Source of the DNA: Chaetoceros tenuissimus
Taxonomy: Eukaryota > Bacillariophyta > Thalassiosirophyceae > Chaetocerotales > Chaetocerotaceae
Length of the DNA: 64,000 nucleotides
Reading direction: 5' to 3'
Assembly (NCBI GenBank): GCA_021927905.1
Contig: BLLK01000051.1
Location: 186,001-250,000 of the forward strand
This document shows, one piece after another, positions 47,352-58,081 of this stretch. Below the pieces are notes generated by a model. It did not search any database, was not told the origin of the DNA, and saw nothing but the letters and a program-made list of their open reading frames with translations. Position 1 is the stretch's first letter; each line of letters opens with the position of its first letter. The position numbers were made by a program, and so were the translations under genes.

Positions 47352-49196
47352 TTAAACCATCTGATACCCATTCTTAGGCGAGTCATTAGGAAGACGTCTC
47401 GAACTCGCTTTGCGCAGAAGATTGCTTCTTTTGCTTGTTGCTTTAGATAGAAATGGAGTGGCAGCAGCACCGTTGTGAGTATCAAAAGAAAAGGAATTGT
47501 CTCTTTGCAAACCAGACTTTTCAATGTCGTCGACAATTGTTGCATACTGCTTCAACAAATCGGCATTACTATCCCCATCAACGTCTTCGATACACATGAT
47601 AATATCTTTGAATACCTTTTCTACAACGCTCAATACATTCAAATCATTATCATCATCTCCAAAAGGATCATCCATTTCGATACTGACAAATTCAAGTCCA
47701 ACAAATGCATAGGTGACAAAGAAACAGTATAACATTGCTGAATAGAAGCCAAGGTCCGCTAAGAAGTTGATGTGAGTAATTATCTGAATGAAAGATCTAT
47801 ACAAGTCTAGATAGTCACTTACAATCTACACCGTCGTACATGACCCACGGAAGAGTAGCAACGTAAAGAAACACCATAGTTCTAGTCATCTAGGAAGAAA
47901 GTGCATCAGATTCTGAACATAGCGCAAGTTTCAAAGTGACTTCAATGTACTTACCTGAATCACAGGGAAAGGGAGACCAGTATCGAGCATCGCATAACAA
48001 TCGTTATATGCCTTGATATAATCTTCAACAAAAGAGTAAAGTTTCAAAACATAATGATCACCAAGTTTAGCGGCAAGATGCTTGGGATGAGATGAGATTG
48101 TACTTTGCATAAACATTGTAATTACATATGCAGATCTCTCATTATCATCCCCAGTATATTCATCCATGACAATCTTCTCGTCAGAAGTGAGAGCTGCAGA
48201 TGATCTTGCTTCGACTCCAGTAGATTCGAATTGCAATGCTAGTTTGCGTTTTAATAAGTTGAGACGATAATTTCATAATGCAAGAAATCTTTGTTCTATA
48301 TGTTCTCACCTGTTACAAGAAGCCTCAACAAAGCCATCGACTCTCGAGCAATGTCCAAACGCCATTGTTTCGCTCTCACGCCCATATCCTGACGGGTAAA
48401 TGCAACGGAATGAAAAACTAAGTTGCGACTATTTTGTGATTGGGTAATATCATACATGAGATCTCACTGTTGTGTGCGACAAATAGTAGCAAAGAAAGCA
48501 AAGAAAGAAGAAAAGACTCACCATGCTCTAGCCATTGATTGAACTGCTCCTCTATGTCCAATGTAATCTCCGAAAGCAATCGTTACGCGAGTTACACTTA
48601 GAAAAGCGATAACAATGGATAAAGAGGACTTTGGTAAAATACAAGAATGAAGAGATTAATAAATACTCAGCATGGGAAATGGAATGTTTTATGTCAATTG
48701 AAACAAAGAAATTTTTCTTGTTGCTCCTTTCATCTTACCTGGAAGTCGTCTAAGGAAATTCCAAGTGTGTTTTCGCTCAAGATATGCTTTTTGGTGAATG
48801 ATACGATGTAAAGGTTAACAACATTGGCGAGACAAAAAGGTAGAACCTTTAACCTATGAAAGGAAGAAGAAAGAAGAAGAGTGCGTGAGTTACAATAGAT
48901 GGCAGCAGATAATAAAACCAGCGGCAGTATAGAAAGCAAAATCTTGTTTGCAAATATGGCGTAGAGAGGAGAATATCAGCAAGCCTATTACTATACTACC
49001 TCAGGACATGCATGATGAACAAGTGACAAAGAGAAACTACAAGAACTCACCAAACCGACCCGTGCAGCTCTAGAGAGAACAAAGTGTATTAGATTCTGAA
49101 CATGCCGCAGATTCAAAGTAAAGAGAAACTTCAAAAATACTTACGTGTGATCGTTTTGAAGTGGTCTGAGGGATCATAGGAGACTCTAGATTCCAT
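47352..49196 (-). CDS. Bestrophin-family anion channel, copy A (8 exons)
   Basis: Exons are 49196..49145, 49069..49051, 48853..48739, 48628..48522, 48428..48310, 48238..47955, 47889..47823 and 47758..47352, giving 389 residues. Every junction is GT-AG and each exon or exon group matches copy B in length and phase. Bestrophin features are LHGSVWLKVLPFCLAN (first span), a second span (SSLSIVIAFLSVTRV), MTRTMVFLYVATLPWVMYD, CFFVTYAFVGLEF and the signature IEMDDPFGDDDNDL, which forms the Ca2+-clasp region in animal bestrophins. Bestrophins are pentameric Cl-/HCO3- channels; algal ones can serve carbon concentration. No plastid signal is seen, so plasma or ER membrane is favoured. Exon 2 is only 19 nt. 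Confidence 0.87.
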
Positions 49197-49569
49197 TATT
49201 GAAAAGACGATATAAAACTATGGTGATTAAAGAATAAGTAATGATGAGGAATGAGTGTCTCTTCAGAGGGTGCGCACTGTGATTGTAAAATTAATTATTT
49301 TAGTAATTTCGTTGATTTGACTCCATAGAAATGACTTTTAGACCAATTATAGCCATATTTTCATTGATTTTATGCTCCCATTTCGGAGTTTCTTGTTCTA
49401 AATAGGCTTTTTAATGGCCACTCCAGGGTCCAGGGAAGTGTTTGTCTCGTCAGCAGGACTGAATGATATGAAATGCCTGAGCTTCTTCTTTCTTTAGTGG
49501 TGAGGAAACAAACCAACCTGGAATTTTGACCACACAAAGAACAATACACATACTACATTTACAAAAATA
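49197..49569. promoter_or_regulatory. Shared 373-bp region between head-to-head bestrophin genes
   Basis: The two ATGs face away from each other across this AT-rich stretch. It must hold both 5' flanks and could be a bidirectional promoter. No specific motif is recognised. Confidence 0.55.
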
Positions 49570-51316
49570 ATGGACAGGCGGGTTGAATTTCAAACAAGTG
49601 ATCATTTTTCTATACTCACTCAGCTACATGGGTCAGTGTGGTAAGTAGACGAGTTGAGGAGGCGCATCTTTCTGTGTTTCTTCTGGCAATTTATATATTG
49701 TAATTTCACCCAAGAAAAATGAACAAAGAACAATAGCGTCAAGGAGGTTGAAGAAGTATAATATATAGTCTTTTACTTTATTTCTCACAAAAAACTCAAT
49801 GAAATTTCCATCTTTTCAACCTCTTTAGGGGACATGTGCTCCCATTTTGCATTTTGAATATTGGAAACATCTTCTTGGCTTCATATGTAAAACGAAATTA
49901 CCTCAACCAATATGGACTTGGTATATCTCTTTCTGCATTCCAGTCCTCACTTTCCATAGTGATAGCCTTCTTAAGCGTAACTCGAGTTCGGATTGCTTTT
50001 GATCAGTTTGTGAAACATCGGGCAGCCATTCAACAGATGGCAAGGGCAAGGTACGATAAAATATTGCTGATCATGTTGCTTGATTTGTAAATGAAAGTGC
50101 AAAAGAAATCACTGATGTCACAATGAAACTAACATTTATGCTTTGCAGCCGTAATATTGTCTTTTATTCAGTTGCTTTTACTAGAAAGGAACACAGTGAA
50201 AAAGCAAAACAGTGGCGTTTAAATGTTGCACGAGAAACGATGGCTCTATTGAGACTTGCAGTTACAGCATTACAATTTCAATCTACCGGAAGACAGGCGA
50301 GAATGTCTCCAGCGTTGACAAATGAAGAAAGAACAGTATTATTACAAAACACAGGCAACGATAACGAAAGAGCAGCGTATGTAATCACCATGTTTCTTCA
50401 AACGATCATTGCAAGTCATGATGAGCATCTATCAAAACCACTACATGAAAACTTTTTACTCAATTTATATTCGTACGTGAACGAATATATCAAAGCATAT
50501 AATGATATTCATCAAATGCTTGATACAGGTCTCCCTTTTCCTGTGGTCCAGGTACGTTGTTCTTTGTATTTCTCGTGCTTTTTCACATATTCGTTCCATA
50601 GATCTTGTCTAATTGCGCCTTTCTCTCAAACAATAGATGACTCGAACAATAGTATTTTTATACGTCTTTGCTCTTCCTTGGATACTTTATGACGGCGAAC
50701 ATGGTAAGTCTCGAACTAAAAGACAATCATCATAGCAAAAGATCTCTCTCACGTAAAAACTTTCCAAAATACAGCCGAAGTCAATTTTGTATCTTCCATG
50801 ATTTATTGTTTCTTTGTCACATATGCATTCATTGGTCTAGAATTGGTTAGCATCGAGATGGATGATCCCTTTGGCGATGATCAAAACGATCTTGACATTC
50901 TTAGTCTGTATGAAAAGGTATTTAAAGATATCATCATGTGCATTGAAGATATTGATGGTAACGATAACGCATACCTATTGAAAAAGTATTCAAATGTTGT
51001 GAAAAAGTTGGATGAATCAACACGAAACTTGAAATTTGGAAAAGATAATTCGTCGAGGTCATTTGATGAAGAAGGAGGTTCCACACCTTTATTGAGTGGT
51101 ATGAAATCTGTGGAGAAAAAGAGTCACTTATTTCGTCGTGCATCTAATGAAGACACCATTTGTGAAAACACCAAAAGAGGACTTCGGCAATCTAGCGATT
51201 CTGTTTACATTGATGCGTATGGAAGTATGTCATCATTGATTTCTTTCGGGGGGCAGAGTAGTAATAATTCTAGCAATGAAAGCGACACGCATTCTACAAG
51301 TAGCAGTGCTGTGTAA
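49570..51316 (+). CDS. Bestrophin-family anion channel, copy B (5 exons)
   Basis: Exons are 49570..49640, 49829..50050, 50149..50551, 50637..50703 and 50775..51316, giving 434 residues. The N-terminus aligns with copy A (SDHFxxxTQLHGSVW). Exons 1, 2 and 3 are 71, 222 and 403 nt, exactly the sums 52+19, 115+107 and 119+284 of copy A's exons, so three introns are present in one copy and absent in the other. Signature: IEMDDPFGDDQNDL, with spans PFCILNIGNIFLASYV, SSLSIVIAFLSVTRV and CFFVTYAFIGLEL. The C-terminal tail is longer than in A, Ser-rich and probably phosphorylated (SNNSSNESDTHSTSSSAV). Same predicted role: Cl-/HCO3- channel. The last codons and 3' flank are tandemly duplicated downstream. 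Confidence 0.87.
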
Positions 51317-51681
51317 TGAAGTTTTGAGTGGATGTATATATATATATATATATATATATAAATATATATAAAGTTTTGAGTGGATATATATGAAAATTTT
51401 GATTTGATATTAAGTTTTTCTTACGGTAAAAAATAATTTTCGACTGAGGTATGTTGTTGATCTCCCAAGTCAATTAGTTACCTACGTAGATACTACAAGT
51501 AGCAGTGTTGTGTAATGAAGTTTTGAGTGGATGTATCTATATATGAATATATATAAAGTTTTGAGTGGATATATATGAAATTTGATTTGATATTTTAAGT
51601 TTTTCTTACGGTAAAAAATAATTTTCGACTTAGGTAGGTATGTTGTTGATCTCCAAAGTCAATTAGTTACCTACGTAGATA
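51294..51681. repeat. Tandem duplication, about 190-199 bp x 2, including the end of the bestrophin B gene
   Basis: Unit 1 (51294-51492) starts in the last codons (CTACAAGTAGCAGTGCTGTG, stop) and unit 2 (51493-51681) repeats it with few changes, both ending CTACGTAGATA. The second copy of the C-terminal codons is untranslated. The size difference comes from the TA tract. Confidence 0.9.
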
Positions 51682-52507
51682 GGCCAGACAGACCAAATTT
51701 CAATTGACGGAAATAGCGAGTCTGTTATTTCAATTGACGGAAATAGCAATGTAAATGCGAAAATGTCAAATTGTCCTATTGACACCAGTTGACGTGTAAG
51801 AAATACTGTATTGTAGCTGTATTGTGATATTGTGTATTGCGATGCGCAGGCTCGAAATAGCTCGGAAATTAAAAATCAAGAAAAAAAGAGTGAGAAAAGG
51901 GAAAGAAAGAACAATGAAGTGTTGCGGAGTTAAAAAGGGGGAGAGATTTATCTTGAGCTCTCCCCCTGTTCCGTTCAATGTCCGTCCGTCCATCATCCGC
52001 CGAAATGATGATTACCTGGCTAGATGGTAACAACATAAGATAGCGCTGCTAAATACACTCTCTTTGTGATTAAATTTGATTGGCTCCGGATGATCCAAGC
52101 TAGGCTCTTTATTTAGGCTCTATTTTAGGGCTTAAAGAAGGGTTCCTATTATTCTTGCAAACTCACAAAAAACTTGAAACTACCCTATGTATTCAAAATG
52201 AAGGAAGCATTATGGACGGGTCAAACACAATACCAGAAAAAACATTAAAATATATTAGCCAAAATGAATATAAAATTGCGACTACTTTTTTCTCAACGAC
52301 GGAGGTATCACAGCTTTGGAAAGGTCTTGAAAAGTTGCTAAAAATACGATGACGTCAAACATACAAAAACGGTATCCAACCGCCAAATCGTGCGATTGGC
52401 AGCTCATAAAGCCTTTTTTCTTTGCTTATTTTCATATTTGTTGGCATATTTTCATTTATACAAATATTACAGCTATCCTATCTATCATTACACTCAAAGA
52501 TACAGAT
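51317..52507. other. Long intergenic region between bestrophin B and ZIP genes
   Basis: No supportable gene is seen. It holds a TA microsatellite, a tandem duplication of about 190 bp and a short direct repeat (TTTCAATTGACGGAAATAGC at about 51695 and 51728), followed by unremarkable sequence and the ZIP 5' flank. Confidence 0.6.
51335..51370. repeat. TA dinucleotide microsatellite
   Basis: An almost pure TA run lies 19 bp after the bestrophin B stop, inside unit 1 of the tandem duplication. Unit 2 has only a short version. Confidence 0.9.
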
Positions 52508-53830
52508 ATGCAATCAAAGACATCACATATGATTCTTGCACTCATGTTGCAGTTGCAAATGGCAGCAGTGACTGCTTCCAATCTATCATCCAATATTCTC
52601 CGAAACTTGGAACTAGAAGATGATCACGACGGAGAAGAGGAGCACCATGATGAGAAACCGTGGGGCAAAGTAATCGGCTTCACTCTCATTGTCAACCTTG
52701 CAACTCTTTCCGGAGTAGTATTTCTTATTCCAGTCATCTCTCGCAAAGCTCGGAGATGGGTTCGCAGTTGCTTTTGGGATGATGTTGTACCTACTAAACA
52801 TGAAGAGACTAAGGAAGAAGAAGAGGTTGGCGGTTCGTTTTTAGATATTACCATCCCCTCCTTTGCATCCGGTGCTTTACTCGGTACAGCAATTTTTCTA
52901 GTCATTCCTGAAGCAATTTATTTGATTCAGACTCATTTATCAGAAGGAGATGAACATGCTGACGAACACGCTGAAGACCATGATGGGGAAGAGCCTATAG
53001 CTGCTAGGTATTTATCGAACATGGTTGTTGATGGAATGACAAGATTTTTGAATGAAACAGATCCTGATCATGATGGAGAAAAATTGCATGAAGAACATGC
53101 GGGAGAAATTCTTCCTGCGGCGATATGGAGATTTGGTTCAGCTCTACTTGGTGGTTTTATGCTTCCGATGTTGTTTGAGCTTCTTTTCCCTAGAAGCGCA
53201 AATTTGGAAGAGCACTTTGAAGGTGACCATTGCATTGATGAATCAGAAGATGCAGATACAAAAGATGAAGAGAAACACATTGATCTTGGTGCAAATGTTG
53301 CTAGTAACACACATGCTCATGAATCTACCAAAAAGGCAATCAATGTTGGTCTTATTTGTTCCATCATCTTTGGAGATGCACTTCATAACTTTTGCGATGG
53401 AGTTTTTATCGGAGTAGCACTTCAGCGTTGTGATCTTACTATTGCTTATACAATCGTAGGGGTGACTCTCTACCATGAAGTTGCACAAGAATTGGCAGAT
53501 TATTTTTTGTTGACCAAACATGCAGGACTCAAACCTGCAAAGGCACTTGGACTCAACTTTTTGGCTGGTCTATCGGTTATGATTGGAGGTCTTGTGGTTG
53601 TCGCTTCCGATGTCTCTGAATTGGCTCTTGGAGTCATTTTGTCCATTGCTTCTGGAGTTTATCTCTACATTGCAGCATGTGAATGTTTGCCAAGAGTATC
53701 AGCTGTTGTCAAAACGAGACAGAATAGGGCATTGTCCATGCTCATGTTTATAATTGGAGTAATCCCTATTGGTCTTGCTCTTTTGAATCATTCTCATTGT
53801 GAAGCAGAAGAAGGACACGAAGAGCATTAG
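52508..53830 (+). CDS. ZIP-family divalent metal transporter
   Basis: The gene encodes 440 residues from ATG 52508, which starts a signal peptide (SHMILALMLQLQMAAVTA). An in-frame ATG at 52349 would add 53 residues with a second hydrophobic run and is less likely. Eight spans are visible. The metal-site helices are clear: GDALHNFCDGVFIGVAL (span 4, usual HNxxDG) and TLYHEVAQELADYFLL (span 5, usual HExPqElgDf; Pro is replaced by Ala). His/Asp/Glu-rich loops (DEHADEHAEDHDGEE; HSHCEAEEGHEEH at the C-terminus) fit zinc or iron binding. The likely role is import of Zn, Fe or Mn into the cytosol; the metal cannot be fixed. The membrane is unknown. Confidence 0.9.
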   Translation: MQSKTSHMILALMLQLQMAAVTASNLSSNILRNLELEDDHDGEEEHHDEKPWGKVIGFTLIVNLATLSGVVFLIPVISRKARRWVRSCFWDDVVPTKHEETKEEEEVGGSFLDITIPSFASGALLGTAIFLVIPEAIYLIQTHLSEGDEHADEHAEDHDGEEPIAARYLSNMVVDGMTRFLNETDPDHDGEKLHEEHAGEILPAAIWRFGSALLGGFMLPMLFELLFPRSANLEEHFEGDHCIDESEDADTKDEEKHIDLGANVASNTHAHESTKKAINVGLICSIIFGDALHNFCDGVFIGVALQRCDLTIAYTIVGVTLYHEVAQELADYFLLTKHAGLKPAKALGLNFLAGLSVMIGGLVVVASDVSELALGVILSIASGVYLYIAACECLPRVSAVVKTRQNRALSMLMFIIGVIPIGLALLNHSHCEAEEGHEEH

Positions 53831-53934
53831 AACGCATCTCACAGACACATAAGCGAACATGCAAATAAACACAATAATAAGGTCATTCCTTTTATATATG
53901 GAAATAAGAACTACCTATTACAACTTTTTGAATC

Positions 53935-54834
53935 CTAATCATTTTTTCGCATTGGATCAGTGTTTCTATTTGCATATTGTCTAATATGATGCCCACCATC
54001 GCAATCTAAAACTACACCAGTAATGAATTTACTTTCCAATAAGTGATAAATTGCCTCTCCCATATCTTGAGGAATACCTGTTCTTTTCAAAGGAAGACTA
54101 TCAGCAGTATTTGCAAGCATTTGCGCCTTTTTAACTGGATCCATATGATCAAAGCGTTCAGTTTCACAAAAACCAGGAGACAGACAATTTACTCTCAAAC
54201 GATCACCAAATTCCAAGGCTAGAGCTCGCGTTAATCCTTCTAATGCTCCATTAGTAGATGCCAATGGAGAGCAATTTATTCCAGGACGACGATTTAACAC
54301 ACCTCCCACGAAAACAATGCTTCCACCATAAGTCAACTTCGGTCCAAAGTACTTTGCACAATTATAAGCTCCCCAAAATTTCGTCTCGAATAATTCTCGT
54401 GTATCAGCTATAGGTAAATCTGTAATGGAACCATGTGGCGCTCTTCCAGCAGCTGAAAACACAAGAGCATCCCACGTATTTGATTCTTCATCATCGTCTG
54501 ATACAGGAGGCAACGTTTCAACAAAATCTCGGATAGCATCTTCATTCGTAACATCTAATACTGCAGTTTGTACCTGACCAAGTTTCTGACCTTTTCTACA
54601 ACATTCAGCAGCTTGTTTCTGAATTTCCAAAACAGCCTTTTGTAATTTCTCTTGAGATCTGGATATGATGAGAGCTTGTCCACCACGAGCAACAGTAGAT
54701 ACAGCTGTTGCTTTTCCCATCCCAGAGCTCCCGCCAACAATGATGGTGTTGATACGTTGGTCTATTGAATAGCTACTACATCTTGTTGAAAATATGGTTA
54801 TAGTATAGGCAAATAGAAGAAGGAGGTTGTACAT
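53935..54834 (-). CDS. Atypical short-chain dehydrogenase/reductase (SDR)
   Basis: This single-exon gene encodes 299 residues. A hydrophobic N-terminus (YNLLLLFAYTITIFS) acts as signal or anchor. The Rossmann motif is GGSSGMGKA (34-42) with SAAG (127-130) in place of NNAG, and RVNCLSPGF matches the family. The usual catalytic Ser-Tyr-Lys is not there: the positions read Gly178, Leu191 and Asn195 (ASTNGALEGLTRALALEFGD). This resembles an SDR subgroup, known mainly in bacteria, where a NGAL segment replaces YxxxK. The cofactor probably still binds; the reaction is unknown. It converges on the ZIP gene with about 100 bp between stop codons. Confidence 0.8.
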   Translation of the reverse strand: MYNLLLLFAYTITIFSTRCSSYSIDQRINTIIVGGSSGMGKATAVSTVARGGQALIISRSQEKLQKAVLEIQKQAAECCRKGQKLGQVQTAVLDVTNEDAIRDFVETLPPVSDDDEESNTWDALVFSAAGRAPHGSITDLPIADTRELFETKFWGAYNCAKYFGPKLTYGGSIVFVGGVLNRRPGINCSPLASTNGALEGLTRALALEFGDRLRVNCLSPGFCETERFDHMDPVKKAQMLANTADSLPLKRTGIPQDMGEAIYHLLESKFITGVVLDCDGGHHIRQYANRNTDPMRKND

Positions 54835-55230
54835 GTTTACTCGTATGAATTAGCAAAAGCGATAGTCTGGAAATTAGAGAATAGAGAATGAGAAAGATGA
54901 GGCGAAAAGCTGCAAACGTGTATCATGTTTTTGTACTCATTACCCATTAAACCACGACTGAACTTCAAGTTGAAGAAGCAAGCTTTTGATTCTTTTAGAT
55001 ACGTACTGTGACAAAAGAATGTCAAAACAGCTGAAACGCAGGGAAATTTGAGAATGCAAAACAATGCAAAGCACACAAAACACAGATGATACAGCGTTTA
55101 GAGAGAGAATACGAGAACACCACTTGACCGCATACCCTTCAGGCGGCCTTCGGTAAAACACAATTTCAATTCTAGCCTTTTTTTAACTGCTGAGAGCAAA
55201 GCTGACATCACTTTAGAAGAAATACTAAAA
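54835..55230. other. Divergent intergenic region
   Basis: This is the 5' flank of the SDR (minus) and GPCR-like gene 1 (plus). No gene or repeat is recognised. Confidence 0.5.
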
Positions 55231-56758
55231 ATGGGTTACACTTCATCTATGCGTGATGCTCAAATTGCAAAATGTATCACTGGAGGGATATCTACCTTTT
55301 CATCCTTCCTTCTAGTGGTGTTCATCCTATTCTCCGACAGGTTTGAAAAGTCCTTACAGTAGGATCATATTTGGTTTATGCATTGCCGACGTACTTCAAA
55401 GTTTTGGTGTCTCTATTGGTCCATTCGCTGTGCCTACTGATCCAGAACATATGTTTGGTATAGGCAATGTGCAGAGTTGCGATGCTATGGGCTTCTTAGC
55501 TCTTATGGGTTCTATTGCTGTTCCTTGGTATACATTGCATCTTACTTATTACTTTCTGAAACGAGTCAAGTACAAGGTGAAGCCAAGAGACTTTGCTTAT
55601 GGTGAAGAGAAATGGTTTCACATTCTTACCTGGCTGTTCTCCATTTCAGTATCATTGTATGCACTGGCGAAGAAAATGATTAACCCTACACAGGGAGGCT
55701 CCATGTGTTATTTGACGGCATATCCCGCAGGCTGTGAAAGAAACGATGATATTTGTCAAAGAGGAGAGGGAGCAGCCATCACAGGAACATTTAGTATCAT
55801 TACTACGTTAGTGATTGTTTTCGTTTCATTGCTCACTGTACTTGGATTATTTACTTTTCATGTGTATCGATCTGAGAAGCAGCTCCAGCCAACAAAGGAA
55901 GATAATGAAAAGAAAGAATCAAAAGAAAAAGAAGAACAAGCCATTCCAATAGAAGTTCCCGATGTAGAATTTAATGAAGATTCCAACAATCAGAACGAAA
56001 AAGATGGGAAGAAAGAACTATCCGCACACGAAAGATATAAAAAGCAAGCTTTGGAACTTGTGCTTACCAAGTCAGCTATCCTTCAATCTTCTCTCTACAT
56101 TATCGCATTTTTGTTTGTTTATAGCGGTCCTTTCATTATTGTCGCCTCAGGCTTCACTCATAGTGAAGTCGTCTTTTGGTGGGCAAGTCTCTTTTATCCT
56201 ATCGGAGGTGAGAACTAATTCAAACAGTTCGCTTGTGCATATGAATCGATATCCATCTAATCAAAATCATTTCCTTTTACATCAGGCCTCTTCAACATGA
56301 TAATCTATACTCGGCCAAAAGTACAGGCACTACGAAAAGTGTTACCAGAAATTCCAAGGTTTCCAGGTTTCTTGATAGTCCTTGCATCGGGCGGAGAAAC
56401 TCCAAACGTCATGGATTTGTTATCTTCTCACAACGAAGACGATAATAATAATGCACCACAATACGAAAGTAGGAATTCCGCTCTTGAAAGGGCATGTAGA
56501 GTATTCGGATTCAATTATGATCATGTTGATCTTGAAGCTGAAGTGCAAAGAGCAATGAGAGGAGAATTCAGTCTTCACGGCGATACTAATGACGACGATG
56601 AGAACCCAATCAGTGGGGAAAACTCCAGTGTATTTATCGAAACCAACAGAAAACAAAAGGAAATGAAGGAACCAAATTCGGCATTAGATTCAAACAATGG
56701 TCTATCATCTTGTCTTTCTGCAGAAGATAAGTCTTTCCGGGATGAACATGAAGCTTGA
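55231..56758 (+). CDS. GPCR-like seven-transmembrane protein 1 (frame problem after the first span)
   Basis: Main exons are about 55341..56207 and 56286..56758 (78-nt phase 1 intron). The ATG at 55231 opens a frame encoding a first span (TGGISTFSSFLLVVFILFSD), but this frame is offset by one base from the next segment, KSPYSRIIFGLCIADVL (span 2). Either there is a one-base shift near 55341-55344, or a 67-nt intron 55274..55340 removes the first span in phase. Spans 3-7 are intact: CDAMGFLALMGSIAVPWYTL with the conserved Cys, FSISVSLYALAK, a long fifth span, and LFNMIIYTRPK in place of NPxxY. A charged third intracellular loop (about 70 residues) and a long acidic tail follow. It is similar to the gene at 58082-59854. 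Ligand unknown. Confidence 0.75.
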
Positions 56759-56789
56759 GACTTTATTTTTGTAAATTTTTAAAATACAT

Positions 56790-57719
56790 TTATGCATGAA
56801 ATTCCTTTTTAGGTTCATCTTGCTCCTTTATTTGGTCCTCGTTCCTAATCTCTACCTTTTCAGCAGTGTTATTTTCAACTTTTCTCTTCTTCGCTTGATT
56901 GAACTTACTTTTTACTTGATTGAACTTCTTACTAGTTCGGGCAGCATCTGCATTAGGATCCCGTACGACCTTTACCAATTCTTGAATAAAACTCTTGGCG
57001 TATTCCTTTTCTATAAACACCTCCTCTTTTAAAAACTTTTTGAATGCAACATAATCAAACCATTTCCCCGTTGAACGTAGTACATATTCAATTACATCGG
57101 GATGATATCTCAATATTCCTTTTCCAAAGCGGCTATCTTTTCCTATAATCTTTCTTGTCACTCTAGCTGGACAATTTACCGAATGACCTTGTAGTACTTC
57201 CACGGTTGCGGGTAGATTCTCATCCTTCATTTTACGTACTTTCAGTATACACGAATCACAGCAATCTGAAATGTATTCATAAGTGGAATAGTCACCTCTT
57301 GATTGAATTTTTCCTCGTTTGCAATTTTCTTTTTTGTAATGTCGAAATGAGCTGTGTTCAATTTGGAAGCAATAGTATGCAAACACCTTTTCAAAGTCAT
57401 GTTTCTTGATCCCAAAGTCGTTGAATGCATCCCATGTGAATATAGAAAAGTTTATACTAGGGAAACGAGCGTATGCATTTGGATAACATTTTTTATGGAG
57501 AAGATTCAAGTATTCAACGTCAACCTGGACGAATTCCTTCGGTTTAGCTTCTATCGGAAGGCTAGCAGCCGGTATTGCAGTAGGAGGGGTTTTGTTTGAT
57601 GATTCCATTGGTAGAATTTTTGCGCGTTTGCTATAGATAGGGTTTTGGTTGCCTGTATCAACCAGTGTGGTGTCATCTGATGAATCAATGAATCTGTTGT
57701 AGATCTTGTTTGTACTCAT
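56790..57719 (-). CDS. Zinc-finger-like protein of unknown family
   Basis: This single-exon gene encodes 309 residues. The middle (about 105-195) has Cys/His spacing reminiscent of FLYWCH, FAR1 or WRKY-GCM1 DNA-binding folds: YYCFQIEHSSFRHYKKENC, CCDSCILKVRK and VLQGHSVNCPARV. A helical domain (YHPDVIEYVLRSTGKWFDY) and a Lys-rich tail (KFNQAKKRKVE) with likely nuclear signal follow. It may be a host protein or derived from an old transposase-associated finger; nothing of a transposase core is seen. It lies between two convergent GPCR-like genes. Nuclear DNA binding is inferred only. Confidence 0.65.
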   Translation of the reverse strand: MSTNKIYNRFIDSSDDTTLVDTGNQNPIYSKRAKILPMESSNKTPPTAIPAASLPIEAKPKEFVQVDVEYLNLLHKKCYPNAYARFPSINFSIFTWDAFNDFGIKKHDFEKVFAYYCFQIEHSSFRHYKKENCKRGKIQSRGDYSTYEYISDCCDSCILKVRKMKDENLPATVEVLQGHSVNCPARVTRKIIGKDSRFGKGILRYHPDVIEYVLRSTGKWFDYVAFKKFLKEEVFIEKEYAKSFIQELVKVVRDPNADAARTSKKFNQVKSKFNQAKKRKVENNTAEKVEIRNEDQIKEQDEPKKEFHA

Positions 57720-58081
57720 GGTACCATAGATGATTCTTTTTGTTCTCCAGTCGGCAGTACGTATGTAGACTGTTTCGGCGATGTCAATACTTCTAATTTT
57801 ATGATATATGAGCTCATCGTGATTTCAAATGTCAAGCTACACGTCATTGTGATTTGAATCTAAAAACTTTAAAACCTCATCATTGGTATGGTTATATGGA
57901 ACCACAATCTGGCAATATAATGGAAAAAACTCAACCATCTTCGAATTCAAGCATATGCACAACGAGCGAATAGTAAGTAAAAGATTTGTTGAGCGAGTGC
58001 ATAATCAAAACAATGAAAATTGAGATAAAAGATATTCACCCATTTCAATACAATTTGGTACAAATGCTATCATTTCTAAAT
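57720..58081. other. Intergenic region
   Basis: This is the 5' flank of the zinc-finger-like gene and the 3' flank of GPCR-like gene 2. Nothing is recognised. Confidence 0.5.

Noticed and set aside
45590-51795. Shared 14-mer GTCCTATTGACACC at about 45592 and 51773
   Set aside because: Many 14-mers are expected to recur by chance in 64 kb on two strands; there is no surrounding similarity.
52349-52507. Longer start for the ZIP transporter
   Set aside because: The inner ATG gives a textbook signal peptide; the extension adds an unlikely extra hydrophobic run.
56790-57719. Transposase call for the zinc-finger-like gene
   Set aside because: No catalytic core, no terminal inverted repeats and no target-site duplication could be seen.
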